A DNA stretch of 6,176 nucleotides, from assembly GCA_031270755.1 (NCBI GenBank), contig JAISWV010000227.1, forward strand, positions 1 through 6,176, given 5' to 3'. Numbering within the stretch: position 1 is the first letter of the stretch; each line of letters begins with the position of its first letter. A program made the position numbers and the translations under genes. Below the pieces are notes generated by a model. It saw nothing but the letters and a program-made list of their open reading frames with translations. It had not been told where the DNA came from and searched no databases. Positions 1 to 5,739 of this stretch are shown one piece after another. The stretch comes from Synergistaceae bacterium (lineage in GTDB: Bacteria > Synergistota > Synergistia > Synergistales > Aminobacteriaceae).

Positions 1-202
1 CAGCATGGGCGATAACTTGGAGGTGAAAGTTCTCTACAGGCTTGGGGTAGGAAAATGAACCCAAGATTGTCTCCAATGTCCTGATAACGATGGTACAGCT
101 GGCGTTTATTGTGAGCCAAATTCGATGAAATTTCGCCCGGTAAGCGTCTGTTTGTCTTGTGTCGTTTTTTCCATAGGCAGGTAATTTAAACCTTTCATTC
201 AT
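1..202 (-). CDS. Unidentified partial reading frame running off the left edge
   Basis: A frame on the minus strand opens with ATG at 202-200 and stays open for 67 codons to the window edge, so its C-terminus is missing. I do not recognise the product. It begins MNERFKLPAYGKND, is basic early on, and has an aliphatic stretch around residues 36-48. The ATG overlaps the stop codon (197-195) of the recombinase-derived frame upstream, and an AGGGA stands about four bases before it, which would suit coupled translation. It probably belongs to the same mobile-element remnant. Against it: another minus frame is also open over much of this stretch (about 189 down to 1) and also reads protein-like, so the true frame is uncertain and the DNA may simply be decayed. 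Nothing else is recognisable in these 200 bases. Confidence 0.3.
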   Translation of the reverse strand, partial: MNERFKLPAYGKNDTRQTDAYRAKFHRIWLTINASCTIVIRTLETILGSFSYPKPVENFHLQVIAHA

Positions 203-452
203 GTGTTCCCTGTGCCGCCTGTTTACGGCGGCGGTCCCATTCACGCTGATACTCCCGCTGATAGGCACGGTGTCCACGCCCGGACGAGTTCGCGGAAATT
301 TTCGGAGGGCTTTTGATAGGACGGCCGTAACGGACGCCCCGCGCTTTTGCCGCCGCTATTCCTTCGCTTTGCCGTTTCTGGATGTTCTCACGCTCGTTCC
401 GCTCGTTAGGGTTTATCGCGCTCGCTTTGTTTTGAAAACACTTGCAAAACAT
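195..452 (-). pseudogene. C-terminal remnant of a serine recombinase (resolvase/invertase type)
   Basis: The middle of this frame reads NERENIQKRQSEG followed by IAAAKARGVRYGRP. This is the hallmark at the end of the catalytic domain of small Tn3-type resolvases and invertases, running through the E-helix into the DNA-binding tail. The catalytic serine and the rest of the N-terminal domain are absent. Just after GRPIKS the expected continuation, SENFRELVRAW, appears in another frame (306-274) and stops at 243-241, which fits a one-base deletion. Upstream, LQVFSKQSERD in a third frame (447-415) resembles the segment that normally precedes NERE, and a near-perfect 9-bp tandem duplication (391-408) lies at that joint. 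The last residues of the annotated frame, containing YQREYQREW, are not resolvase-like and may come from another gene. It is almost certainly non-functional. The recombinase family is clear; the exact subgroup is not. Confidence 0.75.
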
Positions 453-460
453 TGTATAAT
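432..460 (+). promoter_or_regulatory. Sigma-70-type promoter for the dapB-dapH-lysC cluster
   Basis: TTGAAA at 432-437 and a perfect TATAAT at 455-460 are separated by exactly 17 bp, close to the housekeeping-sigma consensus. Transcription would begin near 467, leaving a leader of about 50 bases before the dapB start at 520. That leader is too short for a lysine riboswitch or a conventional attenuator. The -35 box is on the strand opposite the recombinase remnant, so the promoter lies inside or at the edge of mobile-element debris. The assignment rests on sequence match and position only. Confidence 0.7.
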
Positions 461-504
461 GGAGGGAAATTGCGTCTACTGCGTGACTCAGTTAAAATGA
501 AATG

Positions 505-511
505 AAAAGAG
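505..511 (+). promoter_or_regulatory. Ribosome binding site choosing the dapB start
   Basis: AAAAGAG ends eight bases before the ATG at 520. The in-frame ATG at 502 has no purine-rich site at a usable distance: the nearby GGAGGG at 461-466 is too far away and lies at or before the predicted transcription start. This favours the start at 520. Confidence 0.45.
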
Positions 512-519
512 TGAGATCG

Positions 520-1185
520 ATGGCGGCAAGAGCGATAAAGTACGGGATCGTCGGTTGTTCCGGGCGTATGGGACAGGAAATCGCGAAGCTCTTCGGCGGG
601 TCGGGACACGAACTCGTCCTGACGTCGGACCTTTCGAAGACGGAATGTAAGGCAAAGCCGGAGGTGCTTGTGGATTTTTCCTCCCACGCCGCCCTTGCGA
701 AGACGGTGGAGCTTTGCGAAGCCCACGCAGCGGCGCTCGTCGTCGGGACCACGGCCTTGGGGGAAGAGCATTTCGCCCTTCTGAGGGAGTTGGGGAAGAA
801 GACCGCCGTTGTGCAAAGCTTCAACTTCGCCACGGGCGTCAACGTGCTGAAGATGATCCTCCAAGACTACGCGCCCCTTTTGTCCGACTGGGACCTTGAG
901 ATCGAAGAAGTCCATCATAACAAGAAAAAAGACGCCCCCTCCGGGACGGCGATTCTCCTTCGGGAGGCCACGGGGCGGCCTTGCCCCACACATTCGCTTC
1001 GGCTGGGAGGCGTTCCGGGCGATCACAGCGTGCATTTCGCCAACGACGGCGAGGTGCTCTCTTTGACGCACCGCGCCCTGTCACGCGGCGTCTTCGCCCT
1101 GGGGGCCCTGCGCGCCGCCCTCTTCGCGGCGGACGCGGAAAAAGGACTCTACACCTTCGAAGACGTACTCAAACATATCTCCTGA
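520..1185 (+). CDS. dapB: 4-hydroxy-tetrahydrodipicolinate reductase
   Basis: This cytoplasmic enzyme reduces the dapA product to tetrahydrodipicolinate with NAD(P)H, in the diaminopimelate/lysine pathway. The nucleotide-binding loop GCSGRMG is at residues 12-18, VDFS at 51-54, and VGTTAL at 75-80. The family signature VHHNKKKDAPSGTA is at 131-144: His132 and His133 match the catalytic pair and Lys136 the substrate-binding lysine of E. coli DapB. The C-terminal HRALSRGVFALGAL (184-197) is also typical. At 221 residues it is shorter than the E. coli enzyme (about 270), with the deficit in the segment after the glycine loop and in the segment after the signature, as in other compact DapB proteins. 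An in-frame ATG at 502 would add six residues but has a poorer ribosome site. It is the first gene of the cluster, and its product is the direct substrate of the next enzyme, DapH. Confidence 0.96.
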   Translation: MAARAIKYGIVGCSGRMGQEIAKLFGGSGHELVLTSDLSKTECKAKPEVLVDFSSHAALAKTVELCEAHAAALVVGTTALGEEHFALLRELGKKTAVVQSFNFATGVNVLKMILQDYAPLLSDWDLEIEEVHHNKKKDAPSGTAILLREATGRPCPTHSLRLGGVPGDHSVHFANDGEVLSLTHRALSRGVFALGALRAALFAADAEKGLYTFEDVLKHIS

Positions 1186-1260
1186 GCTTCAATCCAGGGG
1201 GTCTCGGGGGGGCCAGTGAGGACTCCGCAGGAGCCGAACGAGCTCTGCCCCCCTAAGCTT
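1185..1260 (+). other. Foldable dapB-dapH spacer
   Basis: The 96-bp gap after dapB has no gene. It contains GGGGG at 1197-1201, seven G at 1206-1212 and a C6 run at 1248-1253 that can pair with the second G run. An outer pairing of AGCTT (1185-1189) with AAGCT (1255-1259) and a small inner hairpin (CTCC 1223-1226 with GGAG 1230-1233) are also possible. The structure ends seven bases before the dapH ribosome site AGGAGG (1267-1272). No uridine run follows, so it is not a standard intrinsic terminator. It could act as an RNA-stability or processing element, a partial attenuator, or a modulator of dapH translation. No known riboswitch consensus is recognised. Confidence 0.35.
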
Positions 1261-1281
1261 TAATTTAGGAGGAAAAAATTT

Positions 1282-1989
1282 ATGAATGAAATGAACACCG
1301 AGGAAATCATTCGCCTGATCAAGGAGTCCAAAAAGAGGACGCCCGCCCGCGCTTTCGTCTCCGGGGACCTGAAGGGACTGGATTGGGGCGAACTCAAATT
1401 TGTGGGCGGCGCGGATTTCGGCACCCTCAGCGGAGACTACGAGGTCATCGGCGAGGCGCTGCGAAAATACGCGGCCCGAGTCACGGGGTCGGACATCGAA
1501 GTGCAGGCCCGCAACTCCGCCGTTCCCATGGCCGACCTGACGCGGTACGAAGCGCGGATCGAGCCGGGCGCCGTCATTCGGGACAAGGTCTCCATCGGCA
1601 AGAACGCCGTGGTCATGATGGGCGCCGTGATCAACGTCGGAGCGATCGTCGGCGAAGGGGCCATGATCGACATGAACTGCGTACTGGGAGGACGCGCGCG
1701 TATCGGCGCGAAATGCCACATCGGCGCGGGCGCTGTGATCGCGGGCGTCGTGGAGCCGGCCTCCGCCACTCCCGTCGTCATCGGCGACAACGTGCTGGTC
1801 GGAGCCAACGCCGTCGTCATCGAAGGAGTCCAGGTCGGAGCGGGCGCCGTCATCGCCGCGGGCTCGGTGGTCACCCAGGACGTCCCCGCCGGAGCCCTTG
1901 TCGCTGGTTCCCCGGCCAAGATCGTCAAGATGGTGGACGACAAGACCGCCTCCAAAACACAGATCGTCGAGGACCTCAGAAAGCTGTGA
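1282..1989 (+). CDS. dapH: Tetrahydrodipicolinate N-acetyltransferase
   Basis: DapH transfers acetyl from acetyl-CoA to tetrahydrodipicolinate, giving N-acetyl-2-amino-6-oxopimelate, the first committed step of the acetylase branch to meso-diaminopimelate. The 235 residues match the family length. Residues 1-90 form the DapH-specific N-terminal domain. From about 94 to 212 there is an unbroken run of hexapeptide repeats (for example EPGAVI, GKNAVV, GEGAMI, GAGAVI) forming a left-handed beta-helix, interrupted by the short loop EPASATP at 158-164 typical of this enzyme, and closed by AGSPAKIV at 208-215. These enzymes act as trimers. The start is well supported by AGGAGG at 1267-1272, nine bases upstream; a second in-frame ATG at 1291 is less likely. 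lysC follows after 13 bp, so the two are probably co-transcribed. The later enzymes of the branch (aminotransferase and deacetylase) are not in this window. Confidence 0.96.
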   Translation: MNEMNTEEIIRLIKESKKRTPARAFVSGDLKGLDWGELKFVGGADFGTLSGDYEVIGEALRKYAARVTGSDIEVQARNSAVPMADLTRYEARIEPGAVIRDKVSIGKNAVVMMGAVINVGAIVGEGAMIDMNCVLGGRARIGAKCHIGAGAVIAGVVEPASATPVVIGDNVLVGANAVVIEGVQVGAGAVIAAGSVVTQDVPAGALVAGSPAKIVKMVDDKTASKTQIVEDLRKL

Positions 1990-2002
1990 TGGAGGCCGCA
2001 CG

Positions 2003-3331
2003 ATGACAGACCGGCAAAACCGACAAAACCGACCAAAAAAGCTGCCGGCTCTGGTGGTTCAAAAGTACGGCGGTTCTTCCGTGGCGACGTCCGAGAAGAT
2101 AAAAAACGTGGCGCTCCGCATCAAAAATCGGCTCGAAGCGGGCGCGCCCGGGGGGTCCAAAATGGCCGTGGTGGTCTCCGCGATGGGCAAGACCACGGAT
2201 GGGCTGATCGCCCTGGCAAAAGAGGTGTCGCCCTCCCCTCCCCCACGGGAAATGGACATGCTGCTGGCCACCGGGGAGCAGGTCTCGGCCGCGCTGCTGG
2301 CAATGGCGCTGCGGGACGCCGGAGTGGCGGCAACCTCGCGCAACGCCTTTCAATTGGGCATCGAGACCTCGGGCGACCACAGCAACGCGCGCATCCAGGA
2401 CATCGATCTGTCGCTGCTGCAGCGAAGCTTCCAGGAGAACAGCGTCGTGGTCATCACGGGCTTTCAGGGCGTTACGCCCGAGGGTGATCTCACGACATTG
2501 GGCCGGGGCGGTTCGGACACGTCGGCTGTGGCCGTCGCGGCGAAAGCGGTCTCGGCGGGAATAGACGCGGTGTGCGAAATCTACAGCGACGTCCCCGGCA
2601 TCTTCACCTGCGACCCCAACAAAGTGCCGGGCGCTCGCAAACTGGACTACATCACCTACGAGGAAATGCTGGAACTGGCCTCCCTGGGGGCCAAGGTGCT
2701 GCACATGCGGTCCGTAGAACTGGCGCGCAAATATGGAGTCACTCTTTACTGCGCGTCCACTTTTTCCGAGGAAAGGGGCACTTACGTGGTCAAAGAACTT
2801 CCCGAGTGGCTGGAAAGCCCTGTCGTGACGGGTGTGACCGTCGCGCGCAACCAAATGAAATTCGTCGTCAAACGCATTCCCGGGGACGGAGACGTTCTGT
2901 GCGGAATTTTTCACGCTTTGGCTCTCGCCGGGGTGAACTTGGACATGATATCCACCGCCGAAGACGGGGATATGTCGTTCCTGACCTTCACCGCCCTGGA
3001 CGGCGACGCCGAGGCTGTGGTCAACGCCGTCAGCGGCTGCATGAACGAAAAGGGGCTTACGGGATGGGCCATAGAGCCCGGAATCCCCGTGACGAAAGTT
3101 TCGGCTGTCGGCGATGGAATGAACGCCGCAACCGGCGTCGCGGGGCGCGTTTTTGCCGCCCTCCGCTCCCTTGAGGTCACGATACGGGGAATATCCACCT
3201 CCGACATAAACATCTCCGTCTTAGTCGACGACGAGAGGGCGGACGAAGCCGTCGCGGCATTGGCCAAAGAATTTCAGCTGACGACGACGGACCCGCAATA
3301 CGCGCCCCTACACACTGCACGGACGCCATAA
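2003..3331 (+). CDS. lysC: Aspartate kinase, monofunctional, with C-terminal ACT domains
   Basis: Aspartokinase phosphorylates aspartate with ATP, the first step toward lysine, threonine, methionine and diaminopimelate. The amino-acid-kinase domain spans about residues 17-255: KYGGSS (21-26), VVVSAMGKTTD (56-66), LLATGEQVSA (87-96), TTLGRGGSDTSA (164-175) and YSDVPGIFTCDP (194-205), which carries nucleotide-site residues. Two ACT repeats follow (about 275-350 and 364-430), with DMISTAEDG and ISTSDINISVLVDD; in this family they bind the inhibitory end-product amino acid. There is no fused homoserine dehydrogenase. The start at 2003 has GGAGG at 1991-1995, seven bases upstream, and gives 442 residues. 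The frame extends back to 1898, but that would overlap dapH by about 90 bp and adds unrelated sequence. About 15 extra residues, rich in Gln, Asn and Arg, precede the conserved domain. An internal GTG at codon 262 may give a second, shorter product. Confidence 0.96.
   Translation: MTDRQNRQNRPKKLPALVVQKYGGSSVATSEKIKNVALRIKNRLEAGAPGGSKMAVVVSAMGKTTDGLIALAKEVSPSPPPREMDMLLATGEQVSAALLAMALRDAGVAATSRNAFQLGIETSGDHSNARIQDIDLSLLQRSFQENSVVVITGFQGVTPEGDLTTLGRGGSDTSAVAVAAKAVSAGIDAVCEIYSDVPGIFTCDPNKVPGARKLDYITYEEMLELASLGAKVLHMRSVELARKYGVTLYCASTFSEERGTYVVKELPEWLESPVVTGVTVARNQMKFVVKRIPGDGDVLCGIFHALALAGVNLDMISTAEDGDMSFLTFTALDGDAEAVVNAVSGCMNEKGLTGWAIEPGIPVTKVSAVGDGMNAATGVAGRVFAALRSLEVTIRGISTSDINISVLVDDERADEAVAALAKEFQLTTTDPQYAPLHTARTP
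2769..2788 (+). promoter_or_regulatory. Possible internal translation start in lysC (ACT-domain subunit)
   Basis: AGGAAAGGGG (2769-2778) is followed, after seven bases, by an in-frame GTG at 2786-2788 (codon 262). Starting there would give 181 residues containing both ACT domains and no kinase domain. Bacillus subtilis LysC and Corynebacterium LysC make a separate beta subunit from an in-frame start at the equivalent point, just before the conserved VVTGV-like strand. The location match is good; use of the start is inferred. Confidence 0.4.
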
Positions 3332-3333
3332 CG

Positions 3334-3372
3334 ATTCATGTCTATCCCCGCGGGCACCGCCGCGGGCTGAAT
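3334..3372 (+). terminator. Convergent hairpin between lysC and ruvB (probable bidirectional terminator)
   Basis: The 42 bp between the lysC and ruvB stop codons hold CCCGCGG (3347-3353) and CCGCGGG (3360-3366), a perfect 7-bp GC stem with a six-base loop. A possible outer stem pairs ATTCA (3334-3338) with TGAAT (3368-3372). Position between converging clusters suggests termination in both directions. Neither side has a proper T run, so it may instead protect 3' ends or need help from Rho. Confidence 0.5.
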
Positions 3373-3373
3373 G

Positions 3374-4435
3374 TCATTCATTTTCTTCGTCCAGGGGCAG
3401 GCGCAGCGTTTCTCCTCGTTCGGGGGGAGAGGGAAATTTTCTGCCGAGGTACGTGTAGGCTCCGGCTGTGACTTTGCGGCCGCGCGGGGTTCGCTCTAAA
3501 AATCCCTTTTGAATGAGATAGGGTTCATAGATGTCCTCTATGGTCTGCGTGTCCTCGTTCAGGGCCGCGGCGATGGTGGAGAGCCCCACGGGGCCTCCTT
3601 CGAAAAAATCGATGATCTTGCTCAAAATGCGGCGGTCGCTTTCGTCCAGACCTTGGGGGTCTATCTCCAGCATGTCCATCGCCCGGTCCGCCATCTCGGC
3701 CGTGATGACCCCCGTGCCCTTGACCGCCGCCACGTCGCGCACCCGCCGCAGCAAACGCAGGGCCACGCGCGGCGTCCCCCGCGACCGCCTCGCGATTTCG
3801 GCCGCGGCCTCGTCCAGAATTTCTACGCCGAAGGTCCGGCTGCCTCGCCGGACGATGAGAGTCAATTCCTGCTCCGTGTAAAGGGAAAGCTGTTCGACGA
3901 TGCCAAAGCGGGCACGCAGGGGCGACGTCAAAAGCCCCAAGCGAGTCGTCGCCCCGCAGAGCGTAAAACGCGGCAGAGAAAGGCATATGGTCTTGGCCAA
4001 AGGCCCTTTGCCCACCACGATATGCAAAGAGAAATCCTCCATTGCGGGATAGAGAATTTCCTCCACCTGCACGGGGAGGCGGTGGATTTCGTCGATGAAC
4101 AGAACGTCGTTGTTCTCCACGTTGGAGACGATGGCGGCCAAGTCTCCGGCGCGCTCCAAAGCCGGCCCCGTGGTCGCGCGCATCTGTCCGCCCATTTCGC
4201 GGGCGATGATGCCGGCCAGAGTGGTCTTCCCCAACCCCGGAGGTCCGTAAAAAAGAGCGTGGTCCAAAGGCTCTCCGCGGCCTTTTGCCGCCTGCATGTA
4301 GATTTGGAGCTTCTCTCTTATCTTTTCCTGCCCGATGAAGGCGTTTAAGGTGGTGGGTCGGAGAGACAGGTCCTCCGGATCTCGGGGGGGCGAATAAAAA
4401 CGGTTTTCTTGATTCGATTCTTTGTTTTCCGGCAT
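3374..4435 (-). CDS. ruvB: Holliday junction branch-migration ATPase RuvB
   Basis: RuvB forms hexameric rings that pump DNA through the RuvA-bound Holliday junction during recombination and fork repair. With the start at 4435 it has 353 residues, the usual length. Visible motifs: Walker [10 protein letters not shown] (64-72), Walker B IDEIHRL (114-120), sensor 1 GATTR (161-165), SPLRARFG (171-178) carrying the arginine finger near 174, and the C-terminal winged-helix DNA-binding region ending in [15 protein letters not shown]. An ATG at 4450 would add five residues, but GAGGA (4448-4444) sits eight bases before the ATG at 4435 and nothing suitable precedes 4450, so the shorter form is preferred. 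It lies 55 bp downstream of ruvA and is the last gene of the cluster. All catalytic motifs are intact. Confidence 0.97.
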   Translation of the reverse strand: MPENKESNQENRFYSPPRDPEDLSLRPTTLNAFIGQEKIREKLQIYMQAAKGRGEPLDHALFYGPPGLGKTTLAGIIAREMGGQMRATTGPALERAGDLAAIVSNVENNDVLFIDEIHRLPVQVEEILYPAMEDFSLHIVVGKGPLAKTICLSLPRFTLCGATTRLGLLTSPLRARFGIVEQLSLYTEQELTLIVRRGSRTFGVEILDEAAAEIARRSRGTPRVALRLLRRVRDVAAVKGTGVITAEMADRAMDMLEIDPQGLDESDRRILSKIIDFFEGGPVGLSTIAAALNEDTQTIEDIYEPYLIQKGFLERTPRGRKVTAGAYTYLGRKFPSPPERGETLRLPLDEENE

Positions 4436-4443
4436 GGATCGAT

Positions 4444-4448
4444 TCCTC
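4444..4448 (-). promoter_or_regulatory. Ribosome binding site choosing the ruvB start
   Basis: On the minus strand GAGGA is followed by eight bases and the ATG at 4435. The site lies within the codons that would be translated from the alternative ATG at 4450, which argues for 4435 as the real start. Confidence 0.6.
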
Positions 4449-4470
4449 ATTCAAGAGATTTCAGGCATTG

Positions 4471-4486
4471 AATAATATTTATTATT
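4471..4486 (-). repeat. AT-only inverted repeat between ruvA and ruvB
   Basis: AATAAT and ATTATT form a perfect 6-bp inverted repeat around a four-base centre made only of A and T, just after the ruvA stop codon. It stands out in GC-rich surroundings. The minus strand contains TATTAT, a fair -10 box, but no -35 element sits at the right distance. The role is unknown: weak RNA hairpin, protein site, or spacer drift. Confidence 0.4.
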
Positions 4487-4490
4487 TTTA

Positions 4491-5096
4491 CTACTTGCGC
4501 TGCAGTTCTTTCAAAGCCGCCTTCAAAAGTTTTTCTTCGTCCAATTTGTCGAAGTCCTCGCCCAGCGCCGCGCGCACGACGCTCAAAGCGGTTACGACGT
4601 CGCCCTGCCCGAAGCCCAGCGACCGCAGCGCGTCTCCCACCGTGTCCGTAACGCGGCTTGGGGAGGAAGGAGCGCCGTGTGCCATCGAGGCGAATTCCTT
4701 GGGAAGGCTGTTTTTCAGCTCGAAGCAAATGCGCTCCGCCGTCTTGCGCCCCACCCCGGGTACGCGCATGAACGCGTTCACGTCGGACGAAGAGACCGCG
4801 CGGACAACCTCGTCGGCCGACAAGACGTTCAAGATCGTCATTCCCGTGCGGCCTCCGATCCCCTTGATCGAGGTGATCTTCAGGAAAATCTCCCGCTCCG
4901 TCTCGTTCGCGAACCCGAACAGGGCGACGCCCGCCTCCGAAATCTGCAGGTAAGCCGTGAGGCGAACCCGTCCTCCCGCGGAGCAGAGGGAAAGCGCGCC
5001 GCGGGAACACAAAACGTCAAACCCCAAGCCCCCCACGTCGAGAACCGCGGACGTTTCCGTCACAGAAAGCACCTCTCCACTGAGAGAGCGAATCAT
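4491..5096 (-). CDS. ruvA: Holliday junction-binding protein RuvA
   Basis: RuvA tetramers hold the four-way junction in a flat square form and load RuvB. The 201 residues match the family. Residues 1-63 form the OB-fold domain (MIRSLSGEV, VGGLGFDV, ending in LFGF). Two helix-hairpin-helix motifs follow: ITSIKGIGGRTG (74-85) and FMRVPGVGRKTAERI (109-123). After a Ser/Pro linker near 139-148 comes the RuvB-binding domain III (about 150-201; ALRSLGFGQGDV). In E. coli two neighbouring acidic residues (Glu55, Asp56) form the pin at the junction centre; the aligned pair here is Glu54-Ala55. The start at 5096 is preceded by AAAGGGG (5113-5107), ten bases away. It lies between ruvC and ruvB in one transcription direction. 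Confidence 0.96.
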   Translation of the reverse strand: MIRSLSGEVLSVTETSAVLDVGGLGFDVLCSRGALSLCSAGGRVRLTAYLQISEAGVALFGFANETEREIFLKITSIKGIGGRTGMTILNVLSADEVVRAVSSSDVNAFMRVPGVGRKTAERICFELKNSLPKEFASMAHGAPSSPSRVTDTVGDALRSLGFGQGDVVTALSVVRAALGEDFDKLDEEKLLKAALKELQRK

Positions 5097-5161
5097 GCAC
5101 CATCGACCCCTTTACAGCGAATTGCATAATCGTGTACTGGAAAAAGACGCCTAAAACTCAT
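5093..5161 (-). other. Possible 22-codon upstream ORF coupled to ruvA
   Basis: In the 106-bp ruvC-ruvA gap an ATG at 5161 opens a 22-codon frame whose TGA overlaps the ruvA ATG (ATGA). The ruvA ribosome site lies inside it. It has no ribosome site of its own and no recognisable product. It could couple translation or be chance. A weak promoter-like pair on the same strand, TTGTGG, 17 bp, CATTAT, overlaps its start. Nothing else is seen in this gap. Confidence 0.2.
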
Positions 5162-5202
5162 AATGAACAGGCGAAAATTTGGCCACAAAAGAACCGGAGG
5201 CT

Positions 5203-5712
5203 CTAAAAACGCTGCCCCGTTTTTTGTTCGTGCCTGTAATACGCCAACCCCGTCAAAGCAACGGCCAAGGCGTCGGCGGCGTCGTCCGGCTTCGGAACGG
5301 CGTCCAGCGCCAGAAGCCGCTGCACCATTTTCTGTACTTGCGTTTTGTCGGCGCTCCCCGTTCCGCAAACGGCCATCTTGATCTGGCTGGGCTTGGGCTC
5401 CAGAACGTCGAGTCCCTTTTGCGCGGCCAGCAACATCACCACGCCTCGCGCCTGCCAGACGAACTCCGCCGTCGTGATGTTGCGCCCAAAAAAAAGCCGC
5501 TCCACGCACATAAAGTCGGGGGAGCAGTTTTCGAGCTGCTCCCCGAGAGCTTGGTACAGACGCAAAAGGCGCTGCGTAAACGCCATGCCGGGACTCGTCT
5601 CTATGCAACCAAAGGCGATGGCGCGGACGATGGACCCCGATTGCCTCACCAAGCCATACCCCAGACGCGCCAACCCTGGGTCCACTCCCAGGCAAACAAG
5701 CCCAGACTCCAA
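5203..5712 (-). CDS. ruvC: Holliday junction resolvase RuvC
   Basis: RuvC is the dimeric, metal-dependent endonuclease that cuts Holliday junctions handled by RuvAB. It has an RNase H-like fold with four acidic residues, all visible: Asp11 in LGVDPG, Glu71 in VERLFFGRN, and Asp144 and Asp147 in PDDAADALA (E. coli Asp7, Glu66, Asp138, Asp141). TAEFVWQARGV and ADKTQVQKMVQRLL are also typical. The first possible start is GTG at 5721, but its only purine-rich site abuts it; TTG at 5712 has AGAGG (5725-5721) eight bases upstream, so I chose TTG, giving 169 residues. The choice changes only three residues. It follows yebC closely, with 18 bp to the GTG or 27 bp to the TTG, a common bacterial pairing. 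Confidence 0.95.
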   Translation of the reverse strand: MESGLVCLGVDPGLARLGYGLVRQSGSIVRAIAFGCIETSPGMAFTQRLLRLYQALGEQLENCSPDFMCVERLFFGRNITTAEFVWQARGVVMLLAAQKGLDVLEPKPSQIKMAVCGTGSADKTQVQKMVQRLLALDAVPKPDDAADALAVALTGLAYYRHEQKTGQRF

Positions 5713-5739
5713 GGTCCGCACCTCTTCGAAGATTACGGC

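Noticed and set aside
2..58. Plus-strand frame ending at 58, considered as the end of an upstream gene
   Set aside because: Only 18 codons are visible, with no recognisable motif, and minus-strand frames are longer over the same bases.
99..174. Short minus-strand ORF of 22 codons starting at 174
   Set aside because: It has no ribosome site, no recognisable product, and lies inside two longer open frames.
214..232. GCCGCC/GGCGGC hairpin near the recombinase remnant, considered as a terminator
   Set aside because: No T run on either side, and the bases lie within an open frame; a chance GC palindrome is sufficient.
461..519. Lysine riboswitch or attenuator upstream of dapB
   Set aside because: Only about 50 bases separate the predicted transcription start from the dapB start; a lysine riboswitch aptamer needs well over 150 bases and no such fold is visible.
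406..1071. Long minus-strand frame opposite dapB (221 codons)
   Set aside because: It is a shadow frame over a clearly conserved gene in GC-rich DNA, with no recognisable domain.
1189..2001. Long minus-strand frame opposite dapH (270 codons), rich in Asp, His and Gly
   Set aside because: The odd composition is produced by the hexapeptide-repeat codons of dapH read backwards; no independent start signal or domain is seen.
1898..2002. Longer lysC start at 1898
   Set aside because: It overlaps dapH by about 90 bp, the added residues are a frame shadow of dapH, and a good ribosome site precedes the ATG at 2003.
1976..2914. Long minus-strand frame opposite lysC (312 codons)
   Set aside because: It is a shadow of lysC with no family resemblance.
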